Positions 18,574-27,066 of a stretch of 64,000 bases of DNA are shown piece by piece. Position numbers and translations under genes: made by a program. Position 1 is the first letter of the stretch. The number at the start of each line of letters is the position of its first letter. The stretch is from Armatimonadota bacterium (lineage in GTDB: Bacteria > Armatimonadota > HRBIN16), in the NCBI GenBank assembly GCA_026003175.1, contig BPGT01000002.1, positions 1,054,001-1,118,000 on the forward strand, given 5' to 3'. The notes beneath the pieces were generated by a model. The model was not told the origin of the DNA. It saw nothing but the letters and a program-made list of their open reading frames with translations, and ran no database searches.

Positions 18574-21396
18574 ATGCGCTGGCTGAATGGGGTGATGTGG
18601 CTCGTGGGCTGGTTTGCCCTCTTCTACGGTGCTGCAGAAGCACAAAGCGTGAAATCACGGTGGATAGAGGTCAGCTATCGTGGCACCAGTGGCGTGGAGG
18701 TTCGGTTCGCTGGCGTCAGCGTTATTCGCGAAACATCCCTGCAATCCGCCGCACCTGACTGGAGTACCGCGTACTATTCCAGCGGAGGCACCGCCCCGCG
18801 CGTGCAAGTAATAGCCTCCGAACGGCGCATCGTGGCAGAACATGGCAGGCTGGATTCTCCCTTCACCGCCACCGAGGAGTGGCGTCTGATAGACGACAAC
18901 ACCCTGCAGGTCACCGTGCGCTGCGCCATCACTCAGGACGTGCCCGCGATCGCCGAATACTGCGTGGGCTACCTGCGGGCACAGCCGCTGGTCGGAGCAA
19001 CCTACACCGCCGAAACACAGGCTGGTATCCTGAGCGGTACCATTCCTGCCGTGGCGAAAGCGGCAGACGTCGAGAGCAGCACCTTTGCCCGCGCCTTCTA
19101 CAAACTGAACCTGCAGACTCGCTTCGGCACGCTGCAAATCACCGCCGAAGGCGATAATCCCGACATCATCCTGTTCGACGGGCGCAAGAACCCGCAGGGC
19201 TGGGCACGAGAGGCTCCCACTTTGTGGCTGGGTTACCTGCAATTCCCCCTGCAGAAAGGCTTGCCGATCACCCTGCGCGTCACCATGCGCTTTACCCCTG
19301 CCGAGCGGGCACAACCCATAGAGCGCGTTGCAGTTGCTACCCGAATCGTGCCGTTGAAGGAGGCTGTTGGTGCGGAGGTGCGCCCAGTGCTCCTCGTACC
19401 CCAGCCGAAACAGGTGCAGTGGCGTGAAGGATTCCTGCCTCTCAACACGCGCACCCGCGTCGTTGCGATGGATAAAACAAGTACCTCTGCGGCACAGTCC
19501 TTCGTCAACATGCTGCGAGACCGCTACGGACTCACCCTGCGCGTGACCACCGGAGCACCTTCGCGTCTGGACAACGTGGTGTTGTTCGGTTTGAGGTCTC
19601 ACCTCTCCCGTCTTCCCCGCGCATGGCGATCGCTGCTCAGAGTGCCGGAACAGCAGGAAGGCTACGCTCTGCTGGTAGGGGCTTCGGCAGCAGCGGTTAT
19701 CGGCAACGATGAACGAGGGGTGTTCTATGGCTCGCAAACGCTGCAGCAGTGCCTGCAAGCCCGCCCGCAGGGTGTCGCGTTGAAGAGAGTGCTGGTTGTA
19801 GATTACCCCTCCCTGAAGTTTCGGGGAGCACACCTGTTCCTGGGTAACAACGCATCGCCTTTCCACAAGAAGCTGATTGAGCGCATCTTCTCCCATCTGA
19901 AACTCAATCACCTGGTGCTGGAAAGCGAGTACACCCGCTGGGACAGCGCACCCGAAATCGCGGTGGACTTTTCGATGGACAAGCGCGACCTGTTGCAGGT
20001 AATCACCTTCGCCCGCCAGCACCAGATGGAGGTTATCCCTCTGGTACAGTCGTTAGGGCACTCGGAGTGGATATTCCGCAACGGGCAGAACCGGGACATC
20101 GCGGAAGACCCGGAGAACCTCCGTGCCTATTGCCCGCTCAAGCCGCGTACCTACTCCTTCATCGACAAAGTGTACGACGAGGCACTACAGATCTTCGAAC
20201 CACGCTTTTTCCACATCGGACACGACGAGATACACCTGTTCAGCCGGTTCCCCTACCACGAGGAGTGTAAGCAGCGTGGACTGACCCAGCTCTTCGTAGA
20301 CGACATTCTACACCACTACAACCGCTTCAAGCAGCGCAATATCCGCACCATGATGTGGGGCGACATGCTCTTACACCGCACCGAATCGGCGGATGGCGCG
20401 GCGTTTGCAGAAAGCCCGGAGGAGGCGCAGCGCAGGCGGGAGATGTTACCGAAAGACATTATCATCTGCGACTGGCATTACCAGCCCCAGCCGCCTGAGG
20501 AGTTCGCGCAGAAGAATCTAAGGGTGCTGCAAGAAGCGGGGTTTGAAGTGATTGCCACCACCTGGTACACGCCGCTGAACATCTACAACTTCGCGAAAGC
20601 GGCTCAACAGGCTGGCATCCTGGGATTGTTACAGAGCACGTGGGCAGGGTTTAATATCAGCGAGGCGGTGCTCAAACCGGCGTTCCACCAGTTCTCGGCG
20701 TTTGTGCTGGCGGCAGAATACGCATGGAGTAACAATAGCGCGCCTCCTGACGCCCTTCCCTACTCGCCGGACGAGCTGTTCTTAGACCTGTACGAGCGGC
20801 GGCGTTTAACTGCCCGCCCACGCCCCGGCTTCGCGCTGGATATCTCAGAGGCGATGAACATCACCGCATTGCAAACCGATACCAATGGCTGGCTTGGTCT
20901 CGGCACAGAGCACGACCTGCGCAACCTGCCACGTGGTGAGCAGCCGCTGGGGAGTGTGCGGTTTCGACTATCACCCGAGCCGGCGAAGCCGTCGGCGGTG
21001 GTGCTCGCCAGCAGTATGTTGCCCACAAAGCCCCTGCCACGCATGGTGCATTTTCCGGTTGGACAGAGGGCATCCACACTCTACTTCCTGCACGCCACCG
21101 GCTGGCAGGTGGACCGAAACAGGCTCGTGGGCAACTACCGCATCCTTTATGCGGACAATACCAGCGAGACCATCCCGCTGGAGTACGGGGTGAACATCTG
21201 CGCGTGGGACGATCTCAGCCCAGCCTACTTCGCCAAAGTGGCATGGCGCAGTCAGACCGCTGACGGCACGCCCGTCGCGCTGCGTGTGCTGCGCTGGGAC
21301 AACCCCCATCCCACAAAAACCATCTCCGCCATCGAGTTCAGCGTGGTCGACGAGATGGCGGCGCCCATGTTGTTCGCGGTAACAGGGGTCAAGTAA
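18574..21396 (+). CDS. GH20-like beta-hexosaminidase, secreted
   Basis: 940-aa protein with a signal peptide (hydrophobic VMWLVGWFALFYGAAEA). Residues about 270-400 form a GH20b-like domain (PVLLVPQPKQVQWREG, NDERGVFYGSQTLQQ). A TIM-barrel domain follows: FRGAHLFLGNN, MEVIPLVQSLGHSEW and FFHIGHDEIH near residue 545, which carries the Asp-Glu pair of GH20 substrate-assisted catalysis. GH20 enzymes release terminal GlcNAc or GalNAc. The first 250 residues and the last about 200 are extra domains of unknown role. The ATG at 18574 begins the signal peptide; the ribosome binding site (GGAG) is unusually close. It ends 1 base before the next gene. Confidence 0.8.
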   Translation: MRWLNGVMWLVGWFALFYGAAEAQSVKSRWIEVSYRGTSGVEVRFAGVSVIRETSLQSAAPDWSTAYYSSGGTAPRVQVIASERRIVAEHGRLDSPFTATEEWRLIDDNTLQVTVRCAITQDVPAIAEYCVGYLRAQPLVGATYTAETQAGILSGTIPAVAKAADVESSTFARAFYKLNLQTRFGTLQITAEGDNPDIILFDGRKNPQGWAREAPTLWLGYLQFPLQKGLPITLRVTMRFTPAERAQPIERVAVATRIVPLKEAVGAEVRPVLLVPQPKQVQWREGFLPLNTRTRVVAMDKTSTSAAQSFVNMLRDRYGLTLRVTTGAPSRLDNVVLFGLRSHLSRLPRAWRSLLRVPEQQEGYALLVGASAAAVIGNDERGVFYGSQTLQQCLQARPQGVALKRVLVVDYPSLKFRGAHLFLGNNASPFHKKLIERIFSHLKLNHLVLESEYTRWDSAPEIAVDFSMDKRDLLQVITFARQHQMEVIPLVQSLGHSEWIFRNGQNRDIAEDPENLRAYCPLKPRTYSFIDKVYDEALQIFEPRFFHIGHDEIHLFSRFPYHEECKQRGLTQLFVDDILHHYNRFKQRNIRTMMWGDMLLHRTESADGAAFAESPEEAQRRREMLPKDIIICDWHYQPQPPEEFAQKNLRVLQEAGFEVIATTWYTPLNIYNFAKAAQQAGILGLLQSTWAGFNISEAVLKPAFHQFSAFVLAAEYAWSNNSAPPDALPYSPDELFLDLYERRRLTARPRPGFALDISEAMNITALQTDTNGWLGLGTEHDLRNLPRGEQPLGSVRFRLSPEPAKPSAVVLASSMLPTKPLPRMVHFPVGQRASTLYFLHATGWQVDRNRLVGNYRILYADNTSETIPLEYGVNICAWDDLSPAYFAKVAWRSQTADGTPVALRVLRWDNPHPTKTISAIEFSVVDEMAAPMLFAVTGVK

Positions 21397-21397
21397 T

Positions 21398-22618
21398 ATG
21401 GACATCAACAACGTTCTCCGCGAAAGCGCGGAGCAATCGATACGCTTTGCGTTACACTGCCTGACGCCGTGTGACGGGCATCTGCGGGCAATTTCTACCT
21501 TCGTCAACCCGCAGGGCGAACCGCAGATGTGGCACGATTTCGGTCCACTGGAAGGACCCGGCTGGGCGGCGAACAGTCTGGGCGGGGCGTCGGTGCTGCT
21601 GCGTTACGGCAAAACTTTCGGGCGCGAGGATTGCACCCGCGCAGGCAATGCGCTCATAGAACACACGCTGGCTCATTTTGTGGACGTGCACGATCGCCTG
21701 CAATGGCTGTACCGCGACGTGCGCTCCGGCACGTTCTATCTCAACTTCAAACACAACCGTGACTGGTTCTGCCCCGGCAGTGTGGCGCGGGTGGTGATTC
21801 AGATGCTGGAATGCGCTGAACGAACAGAATCTCCTTTGCTGCAAGAGCGGCTCATCGCCTGCGCTCACGCCACCGCCCACTGGCTTACCGCCATCACCCC
21901 TATCCTGCCCAACGGCTGGTTCCCGCGCCGAATCACTCCGCAGGGCGAACCCTACCCTTATGCTGCCGAGGGCGGCAACGACCCCATCTTTGCCGAAAGC
22001 GGCGACGGCACACACCTGCTGTGGATGTGGACTGAACTGACGCGCAGGGAGATAGGAGAGTATCGCTCACACCTGCGGCGCGGCATAGAGGCTTTCCAGA
22101 GGGCAGGAGGGTTCTACGGCAGCGTCAACCACGACACTTACGACAAACAGGAAAACGTCGCATACGCCATCGCTTTCCGCACCTTCACCCGCGCGTCTGA
22201 CCTGCTGGGTGAACCTGCTTTGAAGGAATACGCTCTGCAGAAGATACTGCCCGGGCTGGAGCGATTCATCCTGTACGAAGACCGCAACGGCGTCGCCACG
22301 AAAGGCTTGCTGTATATGGAAGACAGCTGGGATACCGCCTACCTGTGGGAAAACGCCGAGGCAGCCCTCGCCTATCTGGAGGCATACCGCCTGACCGGCA
22401 AGCGGCTTTACGAACAGCGTGCCACAGACATCCTGCTCGCCATCTCCAAACACCACCACGGCGAACACGGATTTCTGACCGAAGGCGTAGACTGGAACAA
22501 TCACGTGGGATCACAGCACCACATCGGGCAGGCGCAGTACGGCGCCATCGCCTACACTGAACCGCTGTTGAATAACCTGTACCACGTAGAGGCGTACTGC
22601 GTATGGAAAGAACGCTGA
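21398..22618 (+). CDS. Putative alpha/alpha-barrel glycosidase or epimerase-like protein
   Basis: 406-aa cytoplasmic protein. Regular helix pairs with aromatic-rich turns (MWHDFGPLEGPGWAANS, NRDWFCPGSVARVVIQML, AYLWENAEAALAYLEAYRLTG) are typical of six-hairpin (alpha/alpha)6 barrels as in GH88, GH105 or GlcNAc 2-epimerases. No specific family is recognised. It starts 2 bases after the GH20-like gene stops, so translation is probably coupled; the operon context implies action on sugars released by that enzyme. A conserved pair (SVNHDTYDKQENVAYAI) could be catalytic; this is inference. Confidence 0.55.
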   Translation: MDINNVLRESAEQSIRFALHCLTPCDGHLRAISTFVNPQGEPQMWHDFGPLEGPGWAANSLGGASVLLRYGKTFGREDCTRAGNALIEHTLAHFVDVHDRLQWLYRDVRSGTFYLNFKHNRDWFCPGSVARVVIQMLECAERTESPLLQERLIACAHATAHWLTAITPILPNGWFPRRITPQGEPYPYAAEGGNDPIFAESGDGTHLLWMWTELTRREIGEYRSHLRRGIEAFQRAGGFYGSVNHDTYDKQENVAYAIAFRTFTRASDLLGEPALKEYALQKILPGLERFILYEDRNGVATKGLLYMEDSWDTAYLWENAEAALAYLEAYRLTGKRLYEQRATDILLAISKHHHGEHGFLTEGVDWNNHVGSQHHIGQAQYGAIAYTEPLLNNLYHVEAYCVWKER

Positions 22619-22651
22619 AATAGTACCTTTCTGCTCAGCCAACCATTGTGC

Positions 22652-22657
22652 TATAAT
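22652..22657 (+). promoter_or_regulatory. Orphan extended -10 element
   Basis: TGTGCTATAAT on the plus strand with a weak TTTCTG 18 bases upstream. It points into the 3' end of pcm, which is on the minus strand. Confidence 0.3.
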
Positions 22658-22672
22658 AGACCTCGGTGGAAA

Positions 22673-23377
22673 CTATTTTGCCGATCCCTCCGGCTCCCAC
22701 TCGCCGTCCGTTTCCGATTGCCAGCCGTACTTGCCAATCAAAGGCACAAATACGCAGTAGCCGTGTTCTGACACGTGCAGCCTGCCCAGCTCGTCCTTCT
22801 CCGCCACCGTCAACACCTGCTCGTAGCGATGCCCGACGGGAATCACCAGCCTGCCACCCGGCGCCAGCTGCTCGATCAATGGTTGAGGGATAAAAGGCGC
22901 GCCAGCGGTGACGATAATTCTGTCGTACGGCGCCAACGGAGGATACCCCTCTGTCCCGTCCCCCACCACAAAGATGACGTTGCGGTATCCCAGCGACTCC
23001 AGCACCTCACGCGCTCGCTGTGAAAGCGTCTCCTCGCGCTCGATGGTCACCACTTCGTTCGCCAGCTCCGCCAGAATCGCCGCCTGATAGCCACTGCCCG
23101 TGCCGATTTCCAGCACCCGATGCGAAGGCGCAGGATCCAGTAACTCGGTCATCAACGCCACCATATAGGGCTGTGAGATGGTCTGCCCCTCACCGATGGG
23201 CAACGCATGGTCGGAATAGGCGTCGCGAACTCTTTCCGGTGGCACAAACAGGTGCCTGGGTACTTTACGCATGGCGTCCAGCACACGCTGGCTCGTGATG
23301 CCCCGTGCTTCCAGCTGGTAACGCACCATGCGCTCTCGCGCCGCCTGATCGTCATAGTGGTAATCGAAGAACGGCAC
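22673..23377 (-). CDS. pcm: Protein-L-isoaspartate O-methyltransferase
   Basis: 234-aa enzyme that methylates L-isoaspartyl residues with S-adenosylmethionine to start repair of aged proteins. The N-terminal region (VPRHLFVPPERVRDAYSDHA, GEGQTISQPYMVA) and the SAM-binding motif VLEIGTGSGYQAAILA are characteristic, as are APYDRIIVTAGAP and LAPGGRLVIPVG. It starts at GTG 23377, immediately after the TAA of the DapA-like gene upstream on the same strand, so the two are translationally linked. The C-terminal extension after VPLIGKYGW is short and acidic. Confidence 0.92.
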   Translation of the reverse strand: MPFFDYHYDDQAARERMVRYQLEARGITSQRVLDAMRKVPRHLFVPPERVRDAYSDHALPIGEGQTISQPYMVALMTELLDPAPSHRVLEIGTGSGYQAAILAELANEVVTIEREETLSQRAREVLESLGYRNVIFVVGDGTEGYPPLAPYDRIIVTAGAPFIPQPLIEQLAPGGRLVIPVGHRYEQVLTVAEKDELGRLHVSEHGYCVFVPLIGKYGWQSETDGEWEPEGSAK

Positions 23378-24391
23378 TTAAGCCACCTTCGCACGAGCGC
23401 GCTGCGCGTGACATAATCTCCGATACGGGGCGGTGAGCCGTTTCCACGCCTGCAGCGCCTCTGTCACTGTCTCTTTCGGATAGGGCGGTGTACCGCTGCG
23501 GTCATAAGGCTGAAACTTGCCGCCGTTCGCAATGATTACTTGCTTCCACAACACGCAAGCATCTTTGCCTCGATGCAGCGATTCCAGCTGCCACACCGTT
23601 TCTTGAGCCTGCTGCGCCCGTTTCATGTCCCCACGCAGGTAGTAATAGCCCACTGCCCACAGCACCTCGGGCCAAATCATACACCCACCGCCGATAACCC
23701 CACACGCGCCCAGCTCCAACGCGCGCAGGTAGAACGCTTCGTCCCCCGCTATCAACGCAAAACCCGTGCCCCTTACTACCTCCGCAATCGGTGCAAGCAC
23801 CTCCTCTTTGTCGGTGGAAAGCTTCAATCCCGCAATGCGAGGCAAAGTGATTAGCCGGCGCATCAGCTCGGGAGTGAGCTGATACGCAGGATCGGTGCCG
23901 CCCGGCTGGTAAAGCACCAGCGGAAAGCGCGTGGCGTCATGTACCGTTTTATAGTACTGCCACACTACCTCCGCAGGCGGCTCCTCATTCACAGGCAACA
24001 TATCGGGTATCACCAGCACCGCCGCGTCTGCACCCGCCTTCTGCGCATAGTGGACCAGTTCGATGCTCTGCTCGGTATACCGGTTCGGGTCGGGACGCTC
24101 ACCCCTGTCTCTGCCGGGATGCTCTCCCATCGCACCTATTAGTACGCCCAATCCGCGCTTGCGGCAGGCGGGAACGAGCACGTCGGTAAACCGCTTCGCC
24201 TCCTCCACTGTGAAGGTGTACCACTTACCCATGCCGCTGCGCCCAAAGATGGAACGCACCGCGCCGGTGTCCGCCAGGTAATCCACCATTCCCCGCGTAC
24301 CCGCAATGTCCAGCCGCCCTGAGGCGTCCACCGGCGTCCAGAACGGCGCGATAACTCCGGTGAGGAACTCGTCAGGTTTCTGCACGCTCAT
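23378..24391 (-). CDS. Dihydrodipicolinate synthase-family (DapA-like) aldolase
   Basis: 337-aa class I aldolase/lyase of the DHDPS/N-acetylneuraminate lyase superfamily. The Schiff-base lysine is in RIAGLKLSTDKEE, the conserved tyrosine in FPLVLYQPGG, and the third-strand motif in LIAGDEAFYLRALELGACGVIGG. It is longer than true DapA (about 290 aa) and lacks the usual GTTGE signature near the N-terminus (here FGRSGMGKW), so a sugar-acid lyase or related role is more likely than lysine synthesis. The ATG at 24391 is preceded by AGGAGG 8 bases upstream; earlier in-frame starts lack such a site. Co-transcribed with pcm. Confidence 0.8.
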   Translation of the reverse strand: MSVQKPDEFLTGVIAPFWTPVDASGRLDIAGTRGMVDYLADTGAVRSIFGRSGMGKWYTFTVEEAKRFTDVLVPACRKRGLGVLIGAMGEHPGRDRGERPDPNRYTEQSIELVHYAQKAGADAAVLVIPDMLPVNEEPPAEVVWQYYKTVHDATRFPLVLYQPGGTDPAYQLTPELMRRLITLPRIAGLKLSTDKEEVLAPIAEVVRGTGFALIAGDEAFYLRALELGACGVIGGGCMIWPEVLWAVGYYYLRGDMKRAQQAQETVWQLESLHRGKDACVLWKQVIIANGGKFQPYDRSGTPPYPKETVTEALQAWKRLTAPYRRLCHAQRARAKVA

Positions 24392-24509
24392 CTGCTTCGC
24401 CCTCCTGATTGTTGCATTCCGCATCGGGAGAGGGATTCCTGCCTTCGATAGTTTGTCAGACGTCGTTGCATAACGCTTCCCGCGCATCCCTATCGGACAG
24501 ACGTGACCT

Positions 24510-24589
24510 TCGGCTCACCCGGAGGTTCACCCTCCAGACCCGTTCACACAACCATCCCACATGGAGGGCAAGGCTTCTGCCGAGCTGTC
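24510..24589. repeat. Dispersed repeat B, copy 3
   Basis: About 80 bases almost the same as 9961-10040, in the 323-base divergent gap between the DapA-like gene and the LacI gene. The rest of the gap holds the LacI promoter. Confidence 0.6.
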
Positions 24590-24641
24590 ATGGTCCTGTA
24601 CAAGATTTTTTCAATTTTTGCTGAGACATGCAAAAAACCAC

Positions 24642-24670
24642 TTGACAAGTTAGGCATGGCAAGATATAAT
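24642..24670 (+). promoter_or_regulatory. Consensus promoter of the LacI gene
   Basis: Perfect TTGACA and TATAAT separated by 17 bases, 44 bases before the ATG at 24715. It is the best promoter match in the window. Confidence 0.85.
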
Positions 24671-24714
24671 CAAAGACACATTGATTAAGCGCAAAACCGT
24701 GAGGCGGCGCTGTC

Positions 24715-25824
24715 ATGGAAGTTGCGGAGAACACCAATCAGGCTAAGGTCAAAAAACGCAAAGGCAGGCGCCCTAGCGGGCGAGTGACCATGCAGACTAT
24801 CGCCGCGCGGGTGGGCGTGTCGCAGGCAACCGTTTCGTACGTGCTCAACAACAAAGCGGGCGCGCGTGTGAGTGCCCCTGTTCGCGCCGAAATCCTGCGA
24901 ATCGCCCGCGAACTGAACTACTTCCCCAATGAAGCTGCACGCCGTTTGGCAGGAATGCGCAGTCGAACCCTGGGTATCCTTCAGCTCTACGTGCGTCATT
25001 CCGTGCTGGCAGGCTGGTGGTCTTCTGAGGTGATGCGGGGTATCGCCGATACGGGTTTCACTCAGGGCTACCACCTGATGATTTATGCGATGAGCGAAGA
25101 TGTGCGCGAGATGTGCCTCAACGCGGTATATAGTGGACGGTTAGAGGGCTTGATTATCCTGGCACCGTATAAGGACGAGCCTCTCCTGAAAGAACTGAGC
25201 GATGCCGACGTGCCGCTCGCCGTAGTGGGGGCACAACAGGTGCTCGGCGAGAAGATGGTCGCCGTAGATGCAGATAACGAGATGGGCGGCTACCTCGCCA
25301 CCAGACACCTGATAGAACAGGGACATCGACGCATCGCTCATCTACACGGCGCGTTGAATATTCCCAACGCCTATGACCGCCTGCATGGCTTCCGTCGAGC
25401 GATGGAGGAAGCTGGGCTGCCGATATATCCTGAGCTGGTGCGCGAAAGCGGCTTTCTGGAGCAGAGGTCTTACGAAATCACCCAGCAACTGTTGCAGCTG
25501 CCGGAACCACCTACCGCTATCTTCGCAGCGAGCGATGTGTCTGCGATAGGGGTGTTGCGCGCGGTGAAGGAGGCCGGCTTGCGCGTGCCGGATGACGTGG
25601 CAATCATCGGCTACGATGGTACGCCCTTCACCCAGCTGACCGAACCGCCTTTAAGCACGGTGGAACAACCCGCCTCCGAGATGGGGCGCACCGCCGCAAA
25701 GTTACTGATTGATATTGTCGAAGGACGCACACCCGCCGAACGTGTGGTGAAACTACCGGTGCGCTTGGTTGCGCGAGCATCCAGTGGTGCGGCACCGCTT
25801 CGAGAAGGTGGGGAGAGGTGTTGA
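24715..25824 (+). CDS. LacI-family transcriptional regulator
   Basis: 369-aa repressor-type protein. After a basic N-terminal extension (about 22 residues, KVKKRKGRRPSGR) comes the LacI helix-turn-helix (TIAARVGVSQATVSYVLNN, residues about 27-46) and hinge helix (NEAARRLAGMRS). The periplasmic-binding-like domain follows, with LEGLIILAPY, VPLAVVGAQQV, AIFAASDVSAIGVLRAV and VAIIGYDGTPF. The ligand is probably a sugar or nucleoside, but cannot be told from sequence. Its own perfect promoter suggests strong expression unless repressed. A second promoter overlaps its stop codon and reads into the pilin-like operon, a likely regulatory target. Confidence 0.9.
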   Translation: MEVAENTNQAKVKKRKGRRPSGRVTMQTIAARVGVSQATVSYVLNNKAGARVSAPVRAEILRIARELNYFPNEAARRLAGMRSRTLGILQLYVRHSVLAGWWSSEVMRGIADTGFTQGYHLMIYAMSEDVREMCLNAVYSGRLEGLIILAPYKDEPLLKELSDADVPLAVVGAQQVLGEKMVAVDADNEMGGYLATRHLIEQGHRRIAHLHGALNIPNAYDRLHGFRRAMEEAGLPIYPELVRESGFLEQRSYEITQQLLQLPEPPTAIFAASDVSAIGVLRAVKEAGLRVPDDVAIIGYDGTPFTQLTEPPLSTVEQPASEMGRTAAKLLIDIVEGRTPAERVVKLPVRLVARASSGAAPLREGGERC

Positions 25825-25877
25825 CAAACTTTATTTATCGCTGCTAAAATAACAAGGTAGCAAGCACTCGTAGTGCT
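25821..25877 (+). promoter_or_regulatory. Promoter and palindrome upstream of the pilin-like operon
   Basis: TTGACA (25821-25826) overlaps the TGA stop of the LacI gene; an 18-base spacer leads to TAAAAT (25845-25850). At 25863-25877, near the expected transcription start, lies the palindrome AGCACT-CGT-AGTGCT, a plausible operator for the adjacent LacI protein (inference). Confidence 0.6.
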
Positions 25878-25929
25878 AGCTATAAATTAACTAAAAATTA
25901 CATCTGTAGAAGGAGGTACACAACCAACC

Positions 25930-26787
25930 ATGAAACACCGTGCATTTACGCTAATTGAGCTGCTGGTGGTTATCGCGATTATCGCGATCCTGGCAGCCAT
26001 CCTGTTCCCCGTGTTCGCCCAGGCGAGGGAAAAGGCGCGCGCCGCATCCTGCCTCAGCAATCTGAAACAGATCGGGCTGGGCGCGCTGATGTACGCACAG
26101 GATTACGATGAGGTTTACGTCGGCTCCTACAGCTACCCGAACACGTGGGGACAGTGTCCCAGATTCACCTGGATGGACCTCATCTATCCGTACGTGAAGA
26201 ACCAGCAGCTATTCGCCTGCCCAAGCAACAACCGGATTTTTGCTCATGATGGCACGCGCTTAAACTGCGCGCCAGTGGCATCTATGTACGGCACCCCGCT
26301 AGGGCAGGAACTGGGCACCTCGGTCCGCCCATGGCGGCTAGGCTACCTGATTAACGAGGGTTACAACGACGCCAATCAGTTTTGCAGCAGATGCGACTGC
26401 AACACCGGATTGAACTGTTACCATGGTGTCGTAAGCCACTCTATCTACATCCCCGCGATAGACGACACCGTAATGGATGTTGGAGCCTCCCTGGCCGCGA
26501 TCGAGGACGTGGCAAACACCATTGCCATTTTCGACGGCGATCCGAACTGCCCGCAGAACGGTAACCCATCCGGTACAGTAGCGGCATTCCGCTTCCCGCG
26601 TGATACTGACGTAGAATTCGACACATACGGCAACGACTACCGTGGAAGCGGATGCTACGTTGCTGGTGAGAAGACCGGGCGCGTCGCTAAGAAACACACT
26701 GGCGGAGCGAACTACGTACTCGCCGATGGGCACGTGAAGTTCTTCCGGAAGACTACGCCCAATATGTGGACGCGCTATCAGGACTGA
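25930..26787 (+). CDS. DUF1559 prepilin-type protein with H-X9-DG tail
   Basis: 285-aa protein with a type IV pilin-like N-terminus: short basic leader, then [20 protein letters not shown], the prepilin cleavage and methylation motif followed by the hydrophobic helix. [20 protein letters not shown] is the DUF1559 hallmark. Near the C-terminus [16 protein letters not shown] carries the H-X9-DG sorting-like motif. Such proteins are abundant in Planctomycetota and Armatimonadota; they are assumed to be surface pseudopilins but their role is unknown. Several cysteines ([12 protein letters not shown]) suggest disulfides or metal binding. The ATG follows GAAGGAGG. First gene of a three-gene unit. 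Confidence 0.9.
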   Translation: MKHRAFTLIELLVVIAIIAILAAILFPVFAQAREKARAASCLSNLKQIGLGALMYAQDYDEVYVGSYSYPNTWGQCPRFTWMDLIYPYVKNQQLFACPSNNRIFAHDGTRLNCAPVASMYGTPLGQELGTSVRPWRLGYLINEGYNDANQFCSRCDCNTGLNCYHGVVSHSIYIPAIDDTVMDVGASLAAIEDVANTIAIFDGDPNCPQNGNPSGTVAAFRFPRDTDVEFDTYGNDYRGSGCYVAGEKTGRVAKKHTGGANYVLADGHVKFFRKTTPNMWTRYQD

Positions 26788-26800
26788 GTTTAACGATATT

Positions 26801-26827
26801 CAGCCCCTGCTGTGCCGGCAGGGGCTG
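26801..26827 (+). terminator. Stable hairpin after the pilin-like gene
   Basis: CAGCCCCTGC and GCAGGGGCTG form a perfect 10-bp stem with a 7-base loop. Only a short T3 run follows, so it may act as an attenuator or RNA stabiliser, lowering expression of the two downstream genes relative to the pilin-like protein. Confidence 0.55.
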
Positions 26828-26847
26828 ACCTTTACAAGGAGGAGAGG

Positions 26848-27051
26848 ATGAAAGAGAACCAAATCAAGCCGTGGCACATCATCCTGTTCACCATCGCTAT
26901 TTTGCTGGTACTATGGCAGGTTTTCGGATACGTGCAGGAAAAGCGCAAACAAAGCCAGGCAACCTATCAGGCTGGCTCTGGTCCGAATATTACTCCCTAT
27001 ACGCCTCCGCAGTTCCAGAATATCCGACAGCGCATGGAACAGGAAAAGTAA
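26848..27051 (+). CDS. Small single-pass membrane protein
   Basis: 67 aa. The ATG at 26848 follows AAGGAGGAGAGG. Residues about 8-25 (WHIILFTIAILLVLWQVFGY) form one membrane helix, followed by a charged, Gln/Pro-rich tail. No family recognised. It lies between the pilin-like gene and the next membrane-anchored protein, with 15 bases to the latter, so a role in the same surface or assembly system is likely. Confidence 0.65.
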   Translation: MKENQIKPWHIILFTIAILLVLWQVFGYVQEKRKQSQATYQAGSGPNITPYTPPQFQNIRQRMEQEK

Positions 27052-27066
27052 CCGGACGGAAGCAGG

